From positions 5,934 through 41,113 of the forward strand of contig PAZL01000038.1 of the NCBI GenBank assembly GCA_002715485.1: DNA of 35,180 bases, written 5' to 3'. Positions 1 to 8,868 of this stretch are shown in pieces (within the stretch, counting starts at the first letter, position 1; every line of letters starts with the position of its first letter). Source of the stretch: Aequorivita sp. (GTDB lineage Bacteria > Bacteroidota > Bacteroidia > Flavobacteriales > Flavobacteriaceae). The position numbers and the translations under genes were made by a program. The notes under the pieces were generated by a model. That model made no database searches and was not told the DNA's origin. It was given only the letters and a program-made list of their open reading frames with translations.

Positions 1-2109
1 GCAGCAAATTTATTAGGAACCGCAATACCTCCCAATACCCCGGGTTATGTTACATATCTTCAAGATGATGCTTGGAGTGGCGTTTCATTTGACCATTTAA
101 AAATATGGGAAATTGAAATGGATTGGAATAATCCTGGAAACTCCACCATATCTGCACCGCTTGAAATAGCGACCGATCCCTTTGATGCAGGGGAAATATT
201 TGGGCAAGGGGCTGTAAGTCAACCTGGAACAAACCAAAAACTAGCCGGGCATGGGGGAATTATCTCCTTTGCGGCAAACTATAGAAGCTTTGCAGACCAT
301 AACTCTTGGTTAATAACCTTTAATACATTTATTGATAACAATCAAACTGGCGGAATTCGCTGGATAGAATTAAGGAACGATTCCTCAAACCCTTGGACAA
401 TATATCAAGAAGGAACTTATGCAATTGCCGATGGCCATAGCCGTTTTATGAGTAGTTCTGCAATGGATGCCGCTGGAAATATTGGTTTGGCTTATAGCAT
501 AGGGAGCTCAACCCTTCCTGTAGGTATTAGGTATACGGGCCGCTTTGACGGAGATCCTTTGGGAACCATGACCGTCGCCGAAGAAACTATAGTAAATGGT
601 GTGGGCGTTAGAACAAACACATATCGATATGGCGATTATGGACATACTACCATGGACCCAGATAACTTTACTTTTTGGCATACTGCAGATTTCTTTTCTT
701 CAAACAATGCATGGAGAACCCAGATAGCATCCTATCGACTTTCAGGGGGCTTTGCAAATGATGTTGGAGTGAATGCAATAATCCAGCCCGAAAATGGTAT
801 TTTGACGAATGCCGAAACTGTTGAAATTAGCATCCGTAATTTTGGCTCAGCTCCACAATCAAATATACCTTTGGAATTACGGGTAGATGGAAATCTTGTT
901 GCAAGCGAGACCTTTACGGGTACTATTTTAGAAAATGAAACAGCGAACTACACATTCACCCAAACTGTAGATTTATCAGCCTCTGGGCAAACGTATTCCA
1001 TAGAAGCCAAAACAGCTTTGGTGGGAGATGAATTTACTGCTAACGACCCGTTCACTAAGGAAGTTACCAATTTATTGTCTAACGATGTTGGCGCCATTGA
1101 AATTACTGCACCTGTATCAGGCACGGGGCTTGGAAATGAAACAGTATCAGTGAACTTGAAAAATTTTGGAGCGTTGCCTCAATCAAATTTTGATGTTCAG
1201 TATGTTATTGACGGCGGTACACCAGTGGTTGAAACATTTACAGGTACAATTAATTCTGAGGAAGAAGTTGTATATAATTTTACGCAAACTGCAGATTTTT
1301 CAGCTTTGGGAACTTATAATATAACAGCTTCTACCTTATTGGCTGGTGATGAAAACCCAGCCAATGATTCGGTTTCAGCAGTTGTTGAAAACTTGCTTTG
1401 TCAACCTTTTTTGGATTGTTCCTTGGGAGATGGGTTTAGATTGGTTTCTGTTGCGGAAATTAACAACGCTTCTCAATGTGAAGGTTATGGAGATTTTACA
1501 GACCAAATTGCAAATCTAGCTCCGGGAAGCACTAATAGTATCACATTTACCACAGGTTATGGAGATCAAAACGTGAAAGTTTGGATAGATTTCAATGATG
1601 ATTCTACTTTTAGCAACGATGAGCTAGTTGTTCCAAATTTTGTAATCGCTCCCGGGCAAGGTGCAGGAACCTATACTCAAACTGTAGATTTGGTTATTCC
1701 GAATGGTGCGGCTATTGGAGAGCACCGAATGAGAGCTAAAAGTAATTGGCAAGCACCTGTACCTGCGGATGCTTGTGAAGAGACAGAATACGGCGAAACT
1801 GAAGATTATACTGCAAATATAGGTGAACTGGGGTTAGATGATATATCCATCAGAAATTCACAGCTAACTATTACAAGTACAGATAACAAACATTTTGAGG
1901 TTTCCTTAATTTCAGATTATGATGGATTGGGTTATATCTCTGTTTACAATATGCTAGGTCAGGAGCTGGGAATAAAACCAATTGGTAAAGTTGATGGCGC
2001 TTATACTTTAACGCTTGATATGTCCTTTGCTGCAAGCGGAGTGTATATTGTAAAAGCTGGTGGCCAAACTACTAAAGCAAACAAAACAGCCCGAATTATT
2101 GTTAAATAG
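1..2109 (+). CDS. Large T9SS-secreted protein, 5' truncated by window edge
   Basis: The reading frame is open from base 1, so the visible 702 residues are the C-terminal part of a longer protein; an internal ATG at 118 is not the start, because residues encoded before it match the downstream paralogue. Layout: end of an N-terminal beta-rich domain (to about residue 250), two CARDB-like adhesion repeats beginning at NDVGVNAII (about 253) and NDVGAIEIT (about 361), a GEVED-type domain (about 467-605, with KVWIDFNDDSTF and GETEDY), and a type A T9SS C-terminal sorting domain (about 615-702, with YNMLGQ, SGVYIVKA and a final ARIIVK). It is therefore expected to be exported across the outer membrane by T9SS and anchored or released at the cell surface. 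The function of the N-terminal domain is unknown to me; adhesion is only suggested by the CARDB repeats. A terminator follows directly. Confidence 0.9.
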   Translation, partial: AANLLGTAIPPNTPGYVTYLQDDAWSGVSFDHLKIWEIEMDWNNPGNSTISAPLEIATDPFDAGEIFGQGAVSQPGTNQKLAGHGGIISFAANYRSFADHNSWLITFNTFIDNNQTGGIRWIELRNDSSNPWTIYQEGTYAIADGHSRFMSSSAMDAAGNIGLAYSIGSSTLPVGIRYTGRFDGDPLGTMTVAEETIVNGVGVRTNTYRYGDYGHTTMDPDNFTFWHTADFFSSNNAWRTQIASYRLSGGFANDVGVNAIIQPENGILTNAETVEISIRNFGSAPQSNIPLELRVDGNLVASETFTGTILENETANYTFTQTVDLSASGQTYSIEAKTALVGDEFTANDPFTKEVTNLLSNDVGAIEITAPVSGTGLGNETVSVNLKNFGALPQSNFDVQYVIDGGTPVVETFTGTINSEEEVVYNFTQTADFSALGTYNITASTLLAGDENPANDSVSAVVENLLCQPFLDCSLGDGFRLVSVAEINNASQCEGYGDFTDQIANLAPGSTNSITFTTGYGDQNVKVWIDFNDDSTFSNDELVVPNFVIAPGQGAGTYTQTVDLVIPNGAAIGEHRMRAKSNWQAPVPADACEETEYGETEDYTANIGELGLDDISIRNSQLTITSTDNKHFEVSLISDYDGLGYISVYNMLGQELGIKPIGKVDGAYTLTLDMSFAASGVYIVKAGGQTTKANKTARIIVK

Positions 2110-2130
2110 AATTGTTTTACAAAGTTTTTA

Positions 2131-2155
2131 AAAGCGGGCATAGCCCGCTTTTTTT
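2131..2155 (+). terminator. Rho-independent terminator of the first T9SS gene
   Basis: A perfect 9-bp stem (AAAGCGGGC, loop ATA, GCCCGCTTT) followed by a T run, 21 bases after the stop codon at 2109. It ends transcription before the downstream paralogue. Its core is the same as the terminator at 5210-5234. Confidence 0.93.
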
Positions 2156-2261
2156 ATTATTAATAAAAGGCAATTTATTTTTTTCAAATCTTCTAGCTGT
2201 AAGCGTTTATAAATTAATTATATGGATTATCTTTAATGCTCTAAATTTTAAAAAACAAATC

Positions 2262-5180
2262 ATGAATTTTAAAAAATTATTTTTCGCAAGCTTTCTATTG
2301 TTTTGTATAGGAATGCAGGCGCAACAAACTTTTCCGCCAGATGAGGTTATTGTTGGAACTTTTATTGGAAAAACAATGCCTTTGAGGGATTTTGCCCTTC
2401 AAGAAGAAAATCTTAATCAGACTATTAAGGAAATTAAGATTGTTCAAAACGGTTCGCGTTATAACGAACAAGTAAATGAAAATGCATTGCCTATGGGCAT
2501 TGACCAAACAGTTCAAAAGAACTTTGGAAATATCCAAACTAGAGCAATTGAGCAAAATTTTATAGGGGCATCGTCTTCAGAGTCAGGGTTTGTTCCACCA
2601 GACCCTACAGGTGCAGTGGGACCCAACCATTACGTACACGCGGTTAACTCCATTGTAAAGATTTTTGATAAAACGGGCAACCTTGTTGTTGGTCCTGTTG
2701 CTTTGGGAACATTTTTAGGAATTGGCTCAAATTCCGGAGATCCCATTGTGCTTTACGATCAATTGGCAGACCGTTGGTTTGTTAGTGAATTTGGATCTTT
2801 GAATAATTCACTAGCCATAGGTGTTTCTGAAACCAATGACCCCACTGGAGCTTATAATGTATACCAATATACTTTCGGGAGTTTTCCAGATTATCCCCAC
2901 TACAGTGTTTGGCATGACGCTTATTACCTTACAGCTAATATAGGAACAGCAAATAAGGTTTATGCGGTTGAGAGAGATGTAATGCTGGCAGGAGGGTCTA
3001 ATCCTAAGATTGTGGGCTTTCCGCTTCCAGGCGCAACCCAGAATACCAATACGGTTTTAAGCCCTGAACCAGCAAACCTATTGGGGACTAATTATCCCGC
3101 AGATGTTCCGGGATACGTGACTTACCTTCAGGACGATGGATGGTCAGGGGTTACTTTTGACCATTTAAAAGTATGGGAAATTGAGCTGGATTGGGTTACA
3201 ACAAGCAACTCTACAATTTCTGCTCCCTTAGAAATACCCACAGCCCCATTTAATTCAGTATTTGCACCATTTGGAACAGGTGATGTACAACAGCCTGGTA
3301 CTAGCCAAAAAATTGATATGATTGGCGGTGTTATTTCTTATGCGCCAAACTACAGAAGTTTTGCCGATCACAATAGCTGGGTAATTACCTTTAATACAGA
3401 TATTGATGGAAACGACACTTCCGGCGTTCGATGGATCGAACTTCGGAATGATGCCTCAAACCCTTGGTCCATATTCCAAGAAGGTACCTATGCTCCAGCT
3501 GATGGAAATAGTCGTTTTATGGGAAGTGCGGGAATGGACGCTGCAGGAAATATTGGTCTTGCATTTAACATAGCCAGTGGAACCTTAAAAGCAGGAATAC
3601 GCTATACAGGTAGGTTTGACGGGGATCCATTGGGTCAAATGACCGTTGCCGAGACTGAAATTGTTCCCGGAGCGGGTGTTCAAACATTCACCAATCGATT
3701 TGGTGACTATTCCCACTTAACTTTAGACCCAGATAACTTTACTTTTTGGCACACTGCAGAATATTTTTCTTCGGACAATAACTGGAGAACACAAATTGCT
3801 GCATTTACCTTATCTGGAGGTTTTGCAAATGACGTAGGTGTAAATGCAATAATTCAACCCGAAAACGGAATTTTGACAAACGCTGAAACAGTAGAAGTAA
3901 GCATCCGAAATTTCGGAACCGCAGCTCAAGCAAATATTCCCTTGGAACTTCGTGTGGACGGCAACCTGGTTGCCTCTGAAACATTCTCTGGAAGCATAGC
4001 TGCAGGATCTACCGCAAACTATACCTTTTCTCAAACTGTTGATTTGTCAAATCCAGGACAAACATATTCTATTGAAGTTAGATCAAGCCTAACAGGAGAC
4101 GAATTTCCTGCGAACGATCCATTCACAAAAGAAGTTACCCACCTTTTGGCAAATGACGTTGGAGCAATAGAAATAACAGCACCAGTTTCAGGTTCTGGTT
4201 TGGGTAACGAAACTATCACGGCAACAATAAAAAACTTTGGAGCCAGTACGCAGTCAAACTTTGATATACAATATGTTATCAATGGTGGGACACCTGTAGT
4301 TGAGACTTTTGCGGGCCCAATTGATTCCGAAGAAGAGGTTAGCTATAGCTTTACACAAACTGCTGATTTTACAGCATTGGGAGTTTATACCGTAACCGTT
4401 TCAACTGCTTTGGCGAGTGATGTCAATGCAGCGAATGACTCGGTTACAACTGAGGTAGAAAACATTTTATGTCAGCCTGTAATTGATTGTTCTGTTGGAG
4501 ATGGGTTTCAGTTATTTGCAGTGGCCGAAATAAATAATCCATCAGCTTGCGAGGGTTATGGCGATTTCACAAACCTGGTTGCTAACTTAGCTCCAGACAG
4601 TACAAATGAACTGACAGTAACCACTGGCTATGGCGATCAATTTGTGAAAGTTTGGATTGATTTTAATGATGATTCCACATTTTCTGCAAACGAAGTGGTA
4701 GTTGACAATGTAGAGATTGCTTCTGGTCAAGGATCTGGAACATATACAGTAACAATGGACTTGGTTGTGCCAGCAGGAGCAGCAATTGGTCCACACCGTA
4801 TGCGTGCAAAGACCAATTGGAATGGCCCTGTACCGGCAGATGCGTGTGAAGAAACTGATTTTGGGGAAACCGAAGACTACACCGCAAATATTGGAACGCT
4901 GGGCGTAAATGACTTTTCAATCAGCAAAGGTGATTTGATAATTACTTCAGAAAACAACAAGAACTTTGAAGTAAACTTTATAACAGCCTATGAGGGCAAG
5001 GCTTATTTGGCAATTTATAATATGCTAGGGCAACAACTTAAAGTGAAGATGCTAGATAAGATGGGCGATTCCTTTAAAGCAAAACTTGATATGGGTGAAG
5101 TAGCAAGTGGGGTTTATCTAGTAAGAATAGGTGGCCAAAACACCAAGTCGTTTAAAACGGCACGAATTATTGTAAAGTAA
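2262..5180 (+). CDS. Large T9SS-secreted protein with CARDB and GEVED domains
   Basis: A 972-residue protein. I place the start at 2262 because it opens a classical signal peptide (MNFKKLFFASFLLFCIGMQA, then QQ); the frame runs open back to 2112, but that stretch includes the preceding terminator and is not coding. After an N-terminal beta-rich domain that begins near PPDPTGAVGPNHY and contains GDPIVLYDQLADRW, it has CARDB-like repeats at about 523 and 630, a GEVED-type domain at about 736-877 (GETEDY), and a type A T9SS sorting domain at about 885-972. It is a tandem paralogue of the preceding gene: the proteins align end to end over the visible part, while many codons differ synonymously, so the duplication is old and both copies appear to be under purifying selection. 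The likely site is the cell surface or medium; role unknown, possibly adhesion or colony matrix. A weak -7-like TATCTTTA lies at 2228. Confidence 0.93.
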   Translation: MNFKKLFFASFLLFCIGMQAQQTFPPDEVIVGTFIGKTMPLRDFALQEENLNQTIKEIKIVQNGSRYNEQVNENALPMGIDQTVQKNFGNIQTRAIEQNFIGASSSESGFVPPDPTGAVGPNHYVHAVNSIVKIFDKTGNLVVGPVALGTFLGIGSNSGDPIVLYDQLADRWFVSEFGSLNNSLAIGVSETNDPTGAYNVYQYTFGSFPDYPHYSVWHDAYYLTANIGTANKVYAVERDVMLAGGSNPKIVGFPLPGATQNTNTVLSPEPANLLGTNYPADVPGYVTYLQDDGWSGVTFDHLKVWEIELDWVTTSNSTISAPLEIPTAPFNSVFAPFGTGDVQQPGTSQKIDMIGGVISYAPNYRSFADHNSWVITFNTDIDGNDTSGVRWIELRNDASNPWSIFQEGTYAPADGNSRFMGSAGMDAAGNIGLAFNIASGTLKAGIRYTGRFDGDPLGQMTVAETEIVPGAGVQTFTNRFGDYSHLTLDPDNFTFWHTAEYFSSDNNWRTQIAAFTLSGGFANDVGVNAIIQPENGILTNAETVEVSIRNFGTAAQANIPLELRVDGNLVASETFSGSIAAGSTANYTFSQTVDLSNPGQTYSIEVRSSLTGDEFPANDPFTKEVTHLLANDVGAIEITAPVSGSGLGNETITATIKNFGASTQSNFDIQYVINGGTPVVETFAGPIDSEEEVSYSFTQTADFTALGVYTVTVSTALASDVNAANDSVTTEVENILCQPVIDCSVGDGFQLFAVAEINNPSACEGYGDFTNLVANLAPDSTNELTVTTGYGDQFVKVWIDFNDDSTFSANEVVVDNVEIASGQGSGTYTVTMDLVVPAGAAIGPHRMRAKTNWNGPVPADACEETDFGETEDYTANIGTLGVNDFSISKGDLIITSENNKNFEVNFITAYEGKAYLAIYNMLGQQLKVKMLDKMGDSFKAKLDMGEVASGVYLVRIGGQNTKSFKTARIIVK

Positions 5181-5209
5181 GTTTATAACTTGATATAATC
5201 ATAGAATGA

Positions 5210-5234
5210 AAAGAGCGGGCATTGCCCGCTCTTT
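5210..5234. terminator. Bidirectional terminator between T9SS gene and endonuclease gene
   Basis: A perfect 11-bp stem, AAAGAGCGGGC with loop ATT and GCCCGCTCTTT. It lies between the convergent stops at 5180 (+) and 5253 (-) and can serve both strands: the plus strand has a short T run and the minus strand a TTTTC tract. Confidence 0.88.
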
Positions 5235-5252
5235 CTATAGTGTTCAATCTAG

Positions 5253-6296
5253 TTATTGCACCACAATTTTTTTGGTAATGCTTCTTTCTGAAGAAACCAG
5301 TTCCAAAAGATAAACTCCGCTATTGAGATTTGAAACATCTACTTTCTTTTCAGAAGAATTGAACGTGTTAAACAGTATTCTTCTTCCCGAAATATCATAT
5401 ACTGAATAATTATCAACCGTGAAGGATGTATTGTCATTTACCCAAATAATTTCAGATGTTGGGTTTGGATATACTGCAATAGTTTCGGCATTAAACTCTT
5501 CGGTTCCAATCAACCCCCAACGGTCTTCTGCCGCGGGACCACCCCAAATAAGTGTGGCCAAATATGGATTGTCAATAAAGGGATTGCGGTTTCCGTAGTT
5601 GTTTTCCAAATATGGATTACGTTGGTCTTCAAAATCTGTTACAGGATCTTCAGCGTTCCATTGTAAGTAAACTTGTAGCATTTGCGTAGAGCCTTGTAAT
5701 GCTCCATTGCCATTTAAGGAAGGTTTGCAACGATCGCCATAACGGGTATACATATACATCATTATTCTTGCAACATCTCCTTTCCACTCATCACCGGGAT
5801 ACCAATATCCGCTTCCCACATCGCCAGCGTTCCCTGAACCATCTGCAAATTTCTTGTTTCCGCGGTTGTTGTTCATCTGTTGGTCAGTTGGGCGAATGTT
5901 ATGTGGGTCTGCACCAATTCCGGTAGTTCCATTATCTACATTCCCCATTGAAGGATTTGCGTTTGAGCGGGCAAAGGTGTGTTCCCGGTTGTATTGGCAG
6001 CTACTCCCTCCATAATCATTTTTATTGCGGCTTCGGTCTGTAGTGCAGCTTCCCGAATCGTCATAACCGTATAGCAGCAAAACATTGTTGTTATTTTCGG
6101 GATCTTCATCGGTAATTTTCATTGAATCACGGGTATCTCCATAATTGAATGATGAGCTTGCATTTTCAATTTTTTGCTGTAGGGCAAAATACAGGTCTTG
6201 CCCTGTTAATGAAAGATCAACATCATTATAATATGGCTGTTGCGCAAAAAGGGTTTGTAGGCTTAATAAAAGAAATAGGGTAAAAATTTTGTTCAT
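5253..6296 (-). CDS. Secreted endonuclease I (EndA/NucM family) with T9SS sorting domain
   Basis: A 347-residue secreted nuclease. A signal peptide (MNKIFTLFLLLSLQTLFA, then QQ) is followed by an endonuclease I domain (about 25-260) with the family's hallmark residues: the EHTFARS motif (His106) and DPHNIRPTD at 130-138, followed by NNNRGN, which supplies the metal and catalytic site. From about 268 there is a T9SS type A sorting domain (VYPNPTSE, YDISGR, SGVYLLEL, KKIVVQ). Family knowledge: these are non-specific Mg-dependent DNases/RNases. Export through T9SS suggests a role in extracellular DNA breakdown for phosphate or nucleoside scavenging, or in biofilm remodelling (inference). It starts 20 bases after the rsmB-like gene on the same strand, so the two could be co-transcribed. 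Confidence 0.93.
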   Translation of the reverse strand: MNKIFTLFLLLSLQTLFAQQPYYNDVDLSLTGQDLYFALQQKIENASSSFNYGDTRDSMKITDEDPENNNNVLLLYGYDDSGSCTTDRSRNKNDYGGSSCQYNREHTFARSNANPSMGNVDNGTTGIGADPHNIRPTDQQMNNNRGNKKFADGSGNAGDVGSGYWYPGDEWKGDVARIMMYMYTRYGDRCKPSLNGNGALQGSTQMLQVYLQWNAEDPVTDFEDQRNPYLENNYGNRNPFIDNPYLATLIWGGPAAEDRWGLIGTEEFNAETIAVYPNPTSEIIWVNDNTSFTVDNYSVYDISGRRILFNTFNSSEKKVDVSNLNSGVYLLELVSSERSITKKIVVQ

Positions 6297-6316
6297 TTTT
6301 TAAAAGTGTTTTGACA

Positions 6317-7528
6317 TTAATCTTTTTTTTGCAGCAAAGAAATATAAAATCCATCAAATCCGCTTTTGCTGGGCATTATTTTTTCTTCATTTAACAATGT
6401 GAAATCTTTTCCTTCTTCACGGCTTAGAAATGTCTTTACTTGCATTTCGTTTTCAGAAGGAAGAATAGAGCAGGTTGCATAAACCAATTGTCCGCCCGGT
6501 TTTACCATTCGGGAGTAACTATCGAGCAAGTCTTTTTGGGTGGCGCGAATATTGTCAAGAAATTCAGGTTGCAGTTTCCACTTTGCATCTGGATTTCTTT
6601 TTAAAACTCCCAACCCTGAGCAAGGTGCGTCAATCAACACTTTATCTGCTTTCTCAATTAATTTTTTGATCACTTTTGTGGAATCAATCACACGAGTTTC
6701 AATATTGAAAATATCATTACGACGTGCACGGCGTTTTAATTCATTCAGTTTGTTTTCGTAAATGTCCATTGCTATCAATTGACCTTTATTCTCCATCATA
6801 GTAGCTATGTGAAGGCTTTTTCCACCCGCCCCGGCACAGGCATCAATTACCCGCATTCCCGGTTTAGGGTCGAGCATTTGCGCAACTTTTTGTGAAGAGG
6901 CATCCTGTACTTCAAAAAGCCCATTTTTAAAAGCATCTGTGGTAAAAACATTGGCGCGCTCCTTCAACTTCAAAGCATCGGGATAGCCTTTCAGAATTTC
7001 AGTTTCAATATCAAGATCTGCCAATTCATTTTGAAGTTTTTCAACAGTGGTTTTTAAGGTGTTTACACGCAAAACTACATCGGCCTGCTGGTTAAGCGCT
7101 GCAATTTCCTTATCCCACTTTTTTCCAAGTTCCTTTTGTCCCAATTCATCCAACCAATCGGGGATGGATTCGCGGTATTTTCTAATTTTTGAAAGCTCAT
7201 CAAATTTTCCCTTAATTCTGCGAGTTGGTGTGTCTTCAAACTGTTTCCACTCTGGGATTGCTATTCCGTTCAAGGTTGCCCAAACGGTGAACAATCTAAA
7301 AAGATTCGGGCGGTCAAACGGCTCGCGTACCTCGGCAATCTCGGCATATAAACGTTTCCAACGTACAATATCATAGGTGGTTTCGGCAATAAAGGCACGA
7401 TCGCGAGCACCCCAACGTTTGTCGCGTTTCAAAGTGTTTTTAAGAACTTTGTCCGCCTGCTTATTTTCGTTAAAAATTAAGTGAAGGGAATCTATTGTGG
7501 CAAATACTAAATTTCGGTGTAACTTCAT
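6317..7528 (-). CDS. RsmB/NOP2/Sun-family RNA (cytosine-5) methyltransferase
   Basis: A 403-residue SAM-dependent RNA m5C methyltransferase, cytoplasmic. I chose the ATG at 7528 (MKLHRNLVFATIDSL); the frame is open for ten more codons upstream, but those overlap the likely promoter. An N-terminal NusB-like/RNA-binding region (1-220) precedes a Rossmann methyltransferase domain with motif I DACAGAGGKS at about 229, motif IV DAPCSGLG at about 300 and motif VI YATCS at about 350. The two Cys residues in PCSGLG and TCS are the catalytic pair expected in this family. The target in RsmB is C967 of 16S rRNA, but flavobacterial paralogues are not all proven to share it, so I leave the symbol blank. 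A -7 element lies just upstream at 7547-7554. Confidence 0.92.
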   Translation of the reverse strand: MKLHRNLVFATIDSLHLIFNENKQADKVLKNTLKRDKRWGARDRAFIAETTYDIVRWKRLYAEIAEVREPFDRPNLFRLFTVWATLNGIAIPEWKQFEDTPTRRIKGKFDELSKIRKYRESIPDWLDELGQKELGKKWDKEIAALNQQADVVLRVNTLKTTVEKLQNELADLDIETEILKGYPDALKLKERANVFTTDAFKNGLFEVQDASSQKVAQMLDPKPGMRVIDACAGAGGKSLHIATMMENKGQLIAMDIYENKLNELKRRARRNDIFNIETRVIDSTKVIKKLIEKADKVLIDAPCSGLGVLKRNPDAKWKLQPEFLDNIRATQKDLLDSYSRMVKPGGQLVYATCSILPSENEMQVKTFLSREEGKDFTLLNEEKIMPSKSGFDGFYISLLQKKD

Positions 7529-7546
7529 ATTATATTTAATTGGCTG

Positions 7547-7554
7547 CAAAGGTA
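7547..7554 (-). promoter_or_regulatory. Putative -7 promoter element for the RNA methyltransferase
   Basis: On the minus strand this reads TACCTTTG, a full match to the Bacteroidota -7 consensus TAnnTTTG, 18 bases before the ATG at 7528. I see no convincing -33 TTG at the right spacing. Confidence 0.5.
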
Positions 7555-7644
7555 TCACAATTTTGATTTACGAAATGCGAAATGGGAGATACGTATTTTA
7601 AAATGGAAATTATAAAGTCAACTGAAATCAATATTAAAAACTTT

Positions 7645-7682
7645 TACCCCTACCAACTCCTCCTTTGAAAGGGGTGGGGGTA
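7645..7682. repeat. REP-like imperfect palindrome in divergent spacer
   Basis: TACCCCTACC at 7645-7654 pairs with GGTGGGGGTA at 7673-7682 with one T-G wobble, around an inner CCTTTGAAAGG palindrome (7662-7672). It stands out as a C-rich then G-rich block in an otherwise AT-rich spacer between two divergent genes. It has no T run, so it is not a standard terminator. It could be a dispersed REP-type element; with one copy in the window this is not established. Confidence 0.5.
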
Positions 7683-7731
7683 CCAAAACGAAATAAAATT
7701 TGCTATGCAGATTTTGAAATTTTAGAATCGT

Positions 7732-7739
7732 TACTTTTG
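7732..7739 (+). promoter_or_regulatory. Putative -7 promoter element for the Asp-box lipoprotein
   Basis: TACTTTTG matches TAnnTTTG exactly and lies 15 bases before the ATG at 7755, implying a very short leader. It also supports 7755 rather than the upstream ATG at 7665 as the start. Confidence 0.5.
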
Positions 7740-7754
7740 CCAAAAACTAATTTT

Positions 7755-8798
7755 ATGCGCCTTGCAATAGCCACTTTGATCGTCCTTTTCCTTTTTTCCT
7801 GCGAGGAGAAAACTGAAATTGAAATCAATTCCGTAGAAATAACCCCTGTTTTTATTGATAGTTTAAGCATTCGTGCCATTCAACCCTTGGATGAAAATAG
7901 GGTTTGGTTTGCTGCTGATAAGGGCAAGGTAGGGTTGATTGATGGCGATACTCCCAAATTGGCAATTATTAAATACGGTGATTCATTGCTTCATTTTCGT
8001 TCCATTGCAACGACAAAGGAGGCGGTTTTTGTTTTGAGTATTGCCAATCCAGCTGTGCTTTATAAAATTGGTTTTAACGGTACTGAGGCAACCAATATTG
8101 AAGAAGTTTATACAGAAAAAGGAGAAAAGGTATTTTACGATTCCATGAAATTCTGGAACGAAAATGAAGGTATTGCCATTGGCGATCCGGTTGAAGATTG
8201 TATGTCGGTAATCATAACGCGCGATGGCGGGAATACGTGGCAAAAAATTTCCTGTGAAAACCTTCCAAAAGTTGAAAAAGGCGAAGCTGCTTTTGCGGCC
8301 AGTAACAGTAATATTGCCATTTTTGGAAATAATGCCTGGGTTGCGACAGGTGGAAAAAAATCGCGGGTAATGCATACTGCCGACAAAGGAAAAACGTGGG
8401 AGATATTTGATACACCCATCGTTCAAGGAAAAGCAATGACAGGCATTTATAGTATTGATTTTTGGGATGAAAAGCATGGAATCATTTTCGGTGGAAACTG
8501 GGAAGACAAACCATTTAATGAAGGAAACAAAGCAATAACCAAGAATGGCGGTAAAACGTGGAAATTGATTGCCAACGGAAAAGAACCGGGCTATCGATCT
8601 TCCGTAAAATTTGTTCCCGGAACGGAAGGGCAGGGGATTGTAGCCATCGGTTCACCTGGAATTTCATTTAGCGGCGATGGTGGAAAAAATTGGAAACAAC
8701 TTTCAAAAGAAGGCTTTTTTGCTATTGAGTTTGTGAATGACAGTATTGCTTTTGCTTCTGGAAACAACAGGATTTCGCGTGTGATATTTAAAAAATAA
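7755..8798 (+). CDS. Ycf48-like Asp-box beta-propeller lipoprotein
   Basis: A 347-residue predicted lipoprotein. I start it at 7755 because this gives a lipoprotein signal peptide with Cys16 in a lipobox (LFLFSCEEK); the frame is open back to 7665 but that part overlaps a palindrome and the promoter. The mature part carries four Asp-box (BNR) motifs of the form S/T-x-D/N-x-G-x-T-W: TRDGGNTW, TADKGKTW, TKNGGKTW and SGDGGKNW. These mark a beta-propeller of the sialidase/Ycf48/VPS10 type. In plants and cyanobacteria Ycf48 assists photosystem assembly, but flavobacteria have no photosystem, so that name describes fold only. Database entries often call such proteins oxidoreductases, for which I see no motif. 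Role unknown; location probably the periplasmic face of an envelope membrane. Confidence 0.85.
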   Translation: MRLAIATLIVLFLFSCEEKTEIEINSVEITPVFIDSLSIRAIQPLDENRVWFAADKGKVGLIDGDTPKLAIIKYGDSLLHFRSIATTKEAVFVLSIANPAVLYKIGFNGTEATNIEEVYTEKGEKVFYDSMKFWNENEGIAIGDPVEDCMSVIITRDGGNTWQKISCENLPKVEKGEAAFAASNSNIAIFGNNAWVATGGKKSRVMHTADKGKTWEIFDTPIVQGKAMTGIYSIDFWDEKHGIIFGGNWEDKPFNEGNKAITKNGGKTWKLIANGKEPGYRSSVKFVPGTEGQGIVAIGSPGISFSGDGGKNWKQLSKEGFFAIEFVNDSIAFASGNNRISRVIFKK

Positions 8799-8803
8799 TT
8801 TAT

Positions 8804-8865
8804 TAGGTATTATTTAAATTATTGGATTATAATTGCAAAAAAATTGTTAAATCCAAAAATACCTA
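8804..8865. other. Nested inverted repeats in the leader of the 8869 gene
   Basis: Three nested arms can pair in order: TAGGTATT (8804-8811) with AATACCTA (8858-8865), TTGGATT (8822-8828) with AATCCAA (8850-8856), and AATT (8831-8834) with AATT (8842-8845), closing on an A-rich loop. The left side has a 10-base bulge. The structure ends 3 bases before the next start codon. In AT-rich DNA part of this can be chance; there is no T run typical of a terminator. Confidence 0.4.
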
Positions 8866-8868
8866 CAA

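Noticed and set aside
2112-2261. N-terminal extension of the second T9SS protein
   Set aside because: The stretch contains the terminator of the previous gene and lacks a secretion signal; the ATG at 2262 begins a perfect signal peptide.
4031-4282. Minus-strand frames opposite the T9SS genes
   Set aside because: They are shadows of conserved coding sequence; the plus-strand paralogues show synonymous change that would alter these frames.
7983-8477. 164-codon minus-strand frame opposite the Asp-box lipoprotein
   Set aside because: It lies wholly within a well supported gene on the other strand and its translation has no domain, signal or sensible composition.
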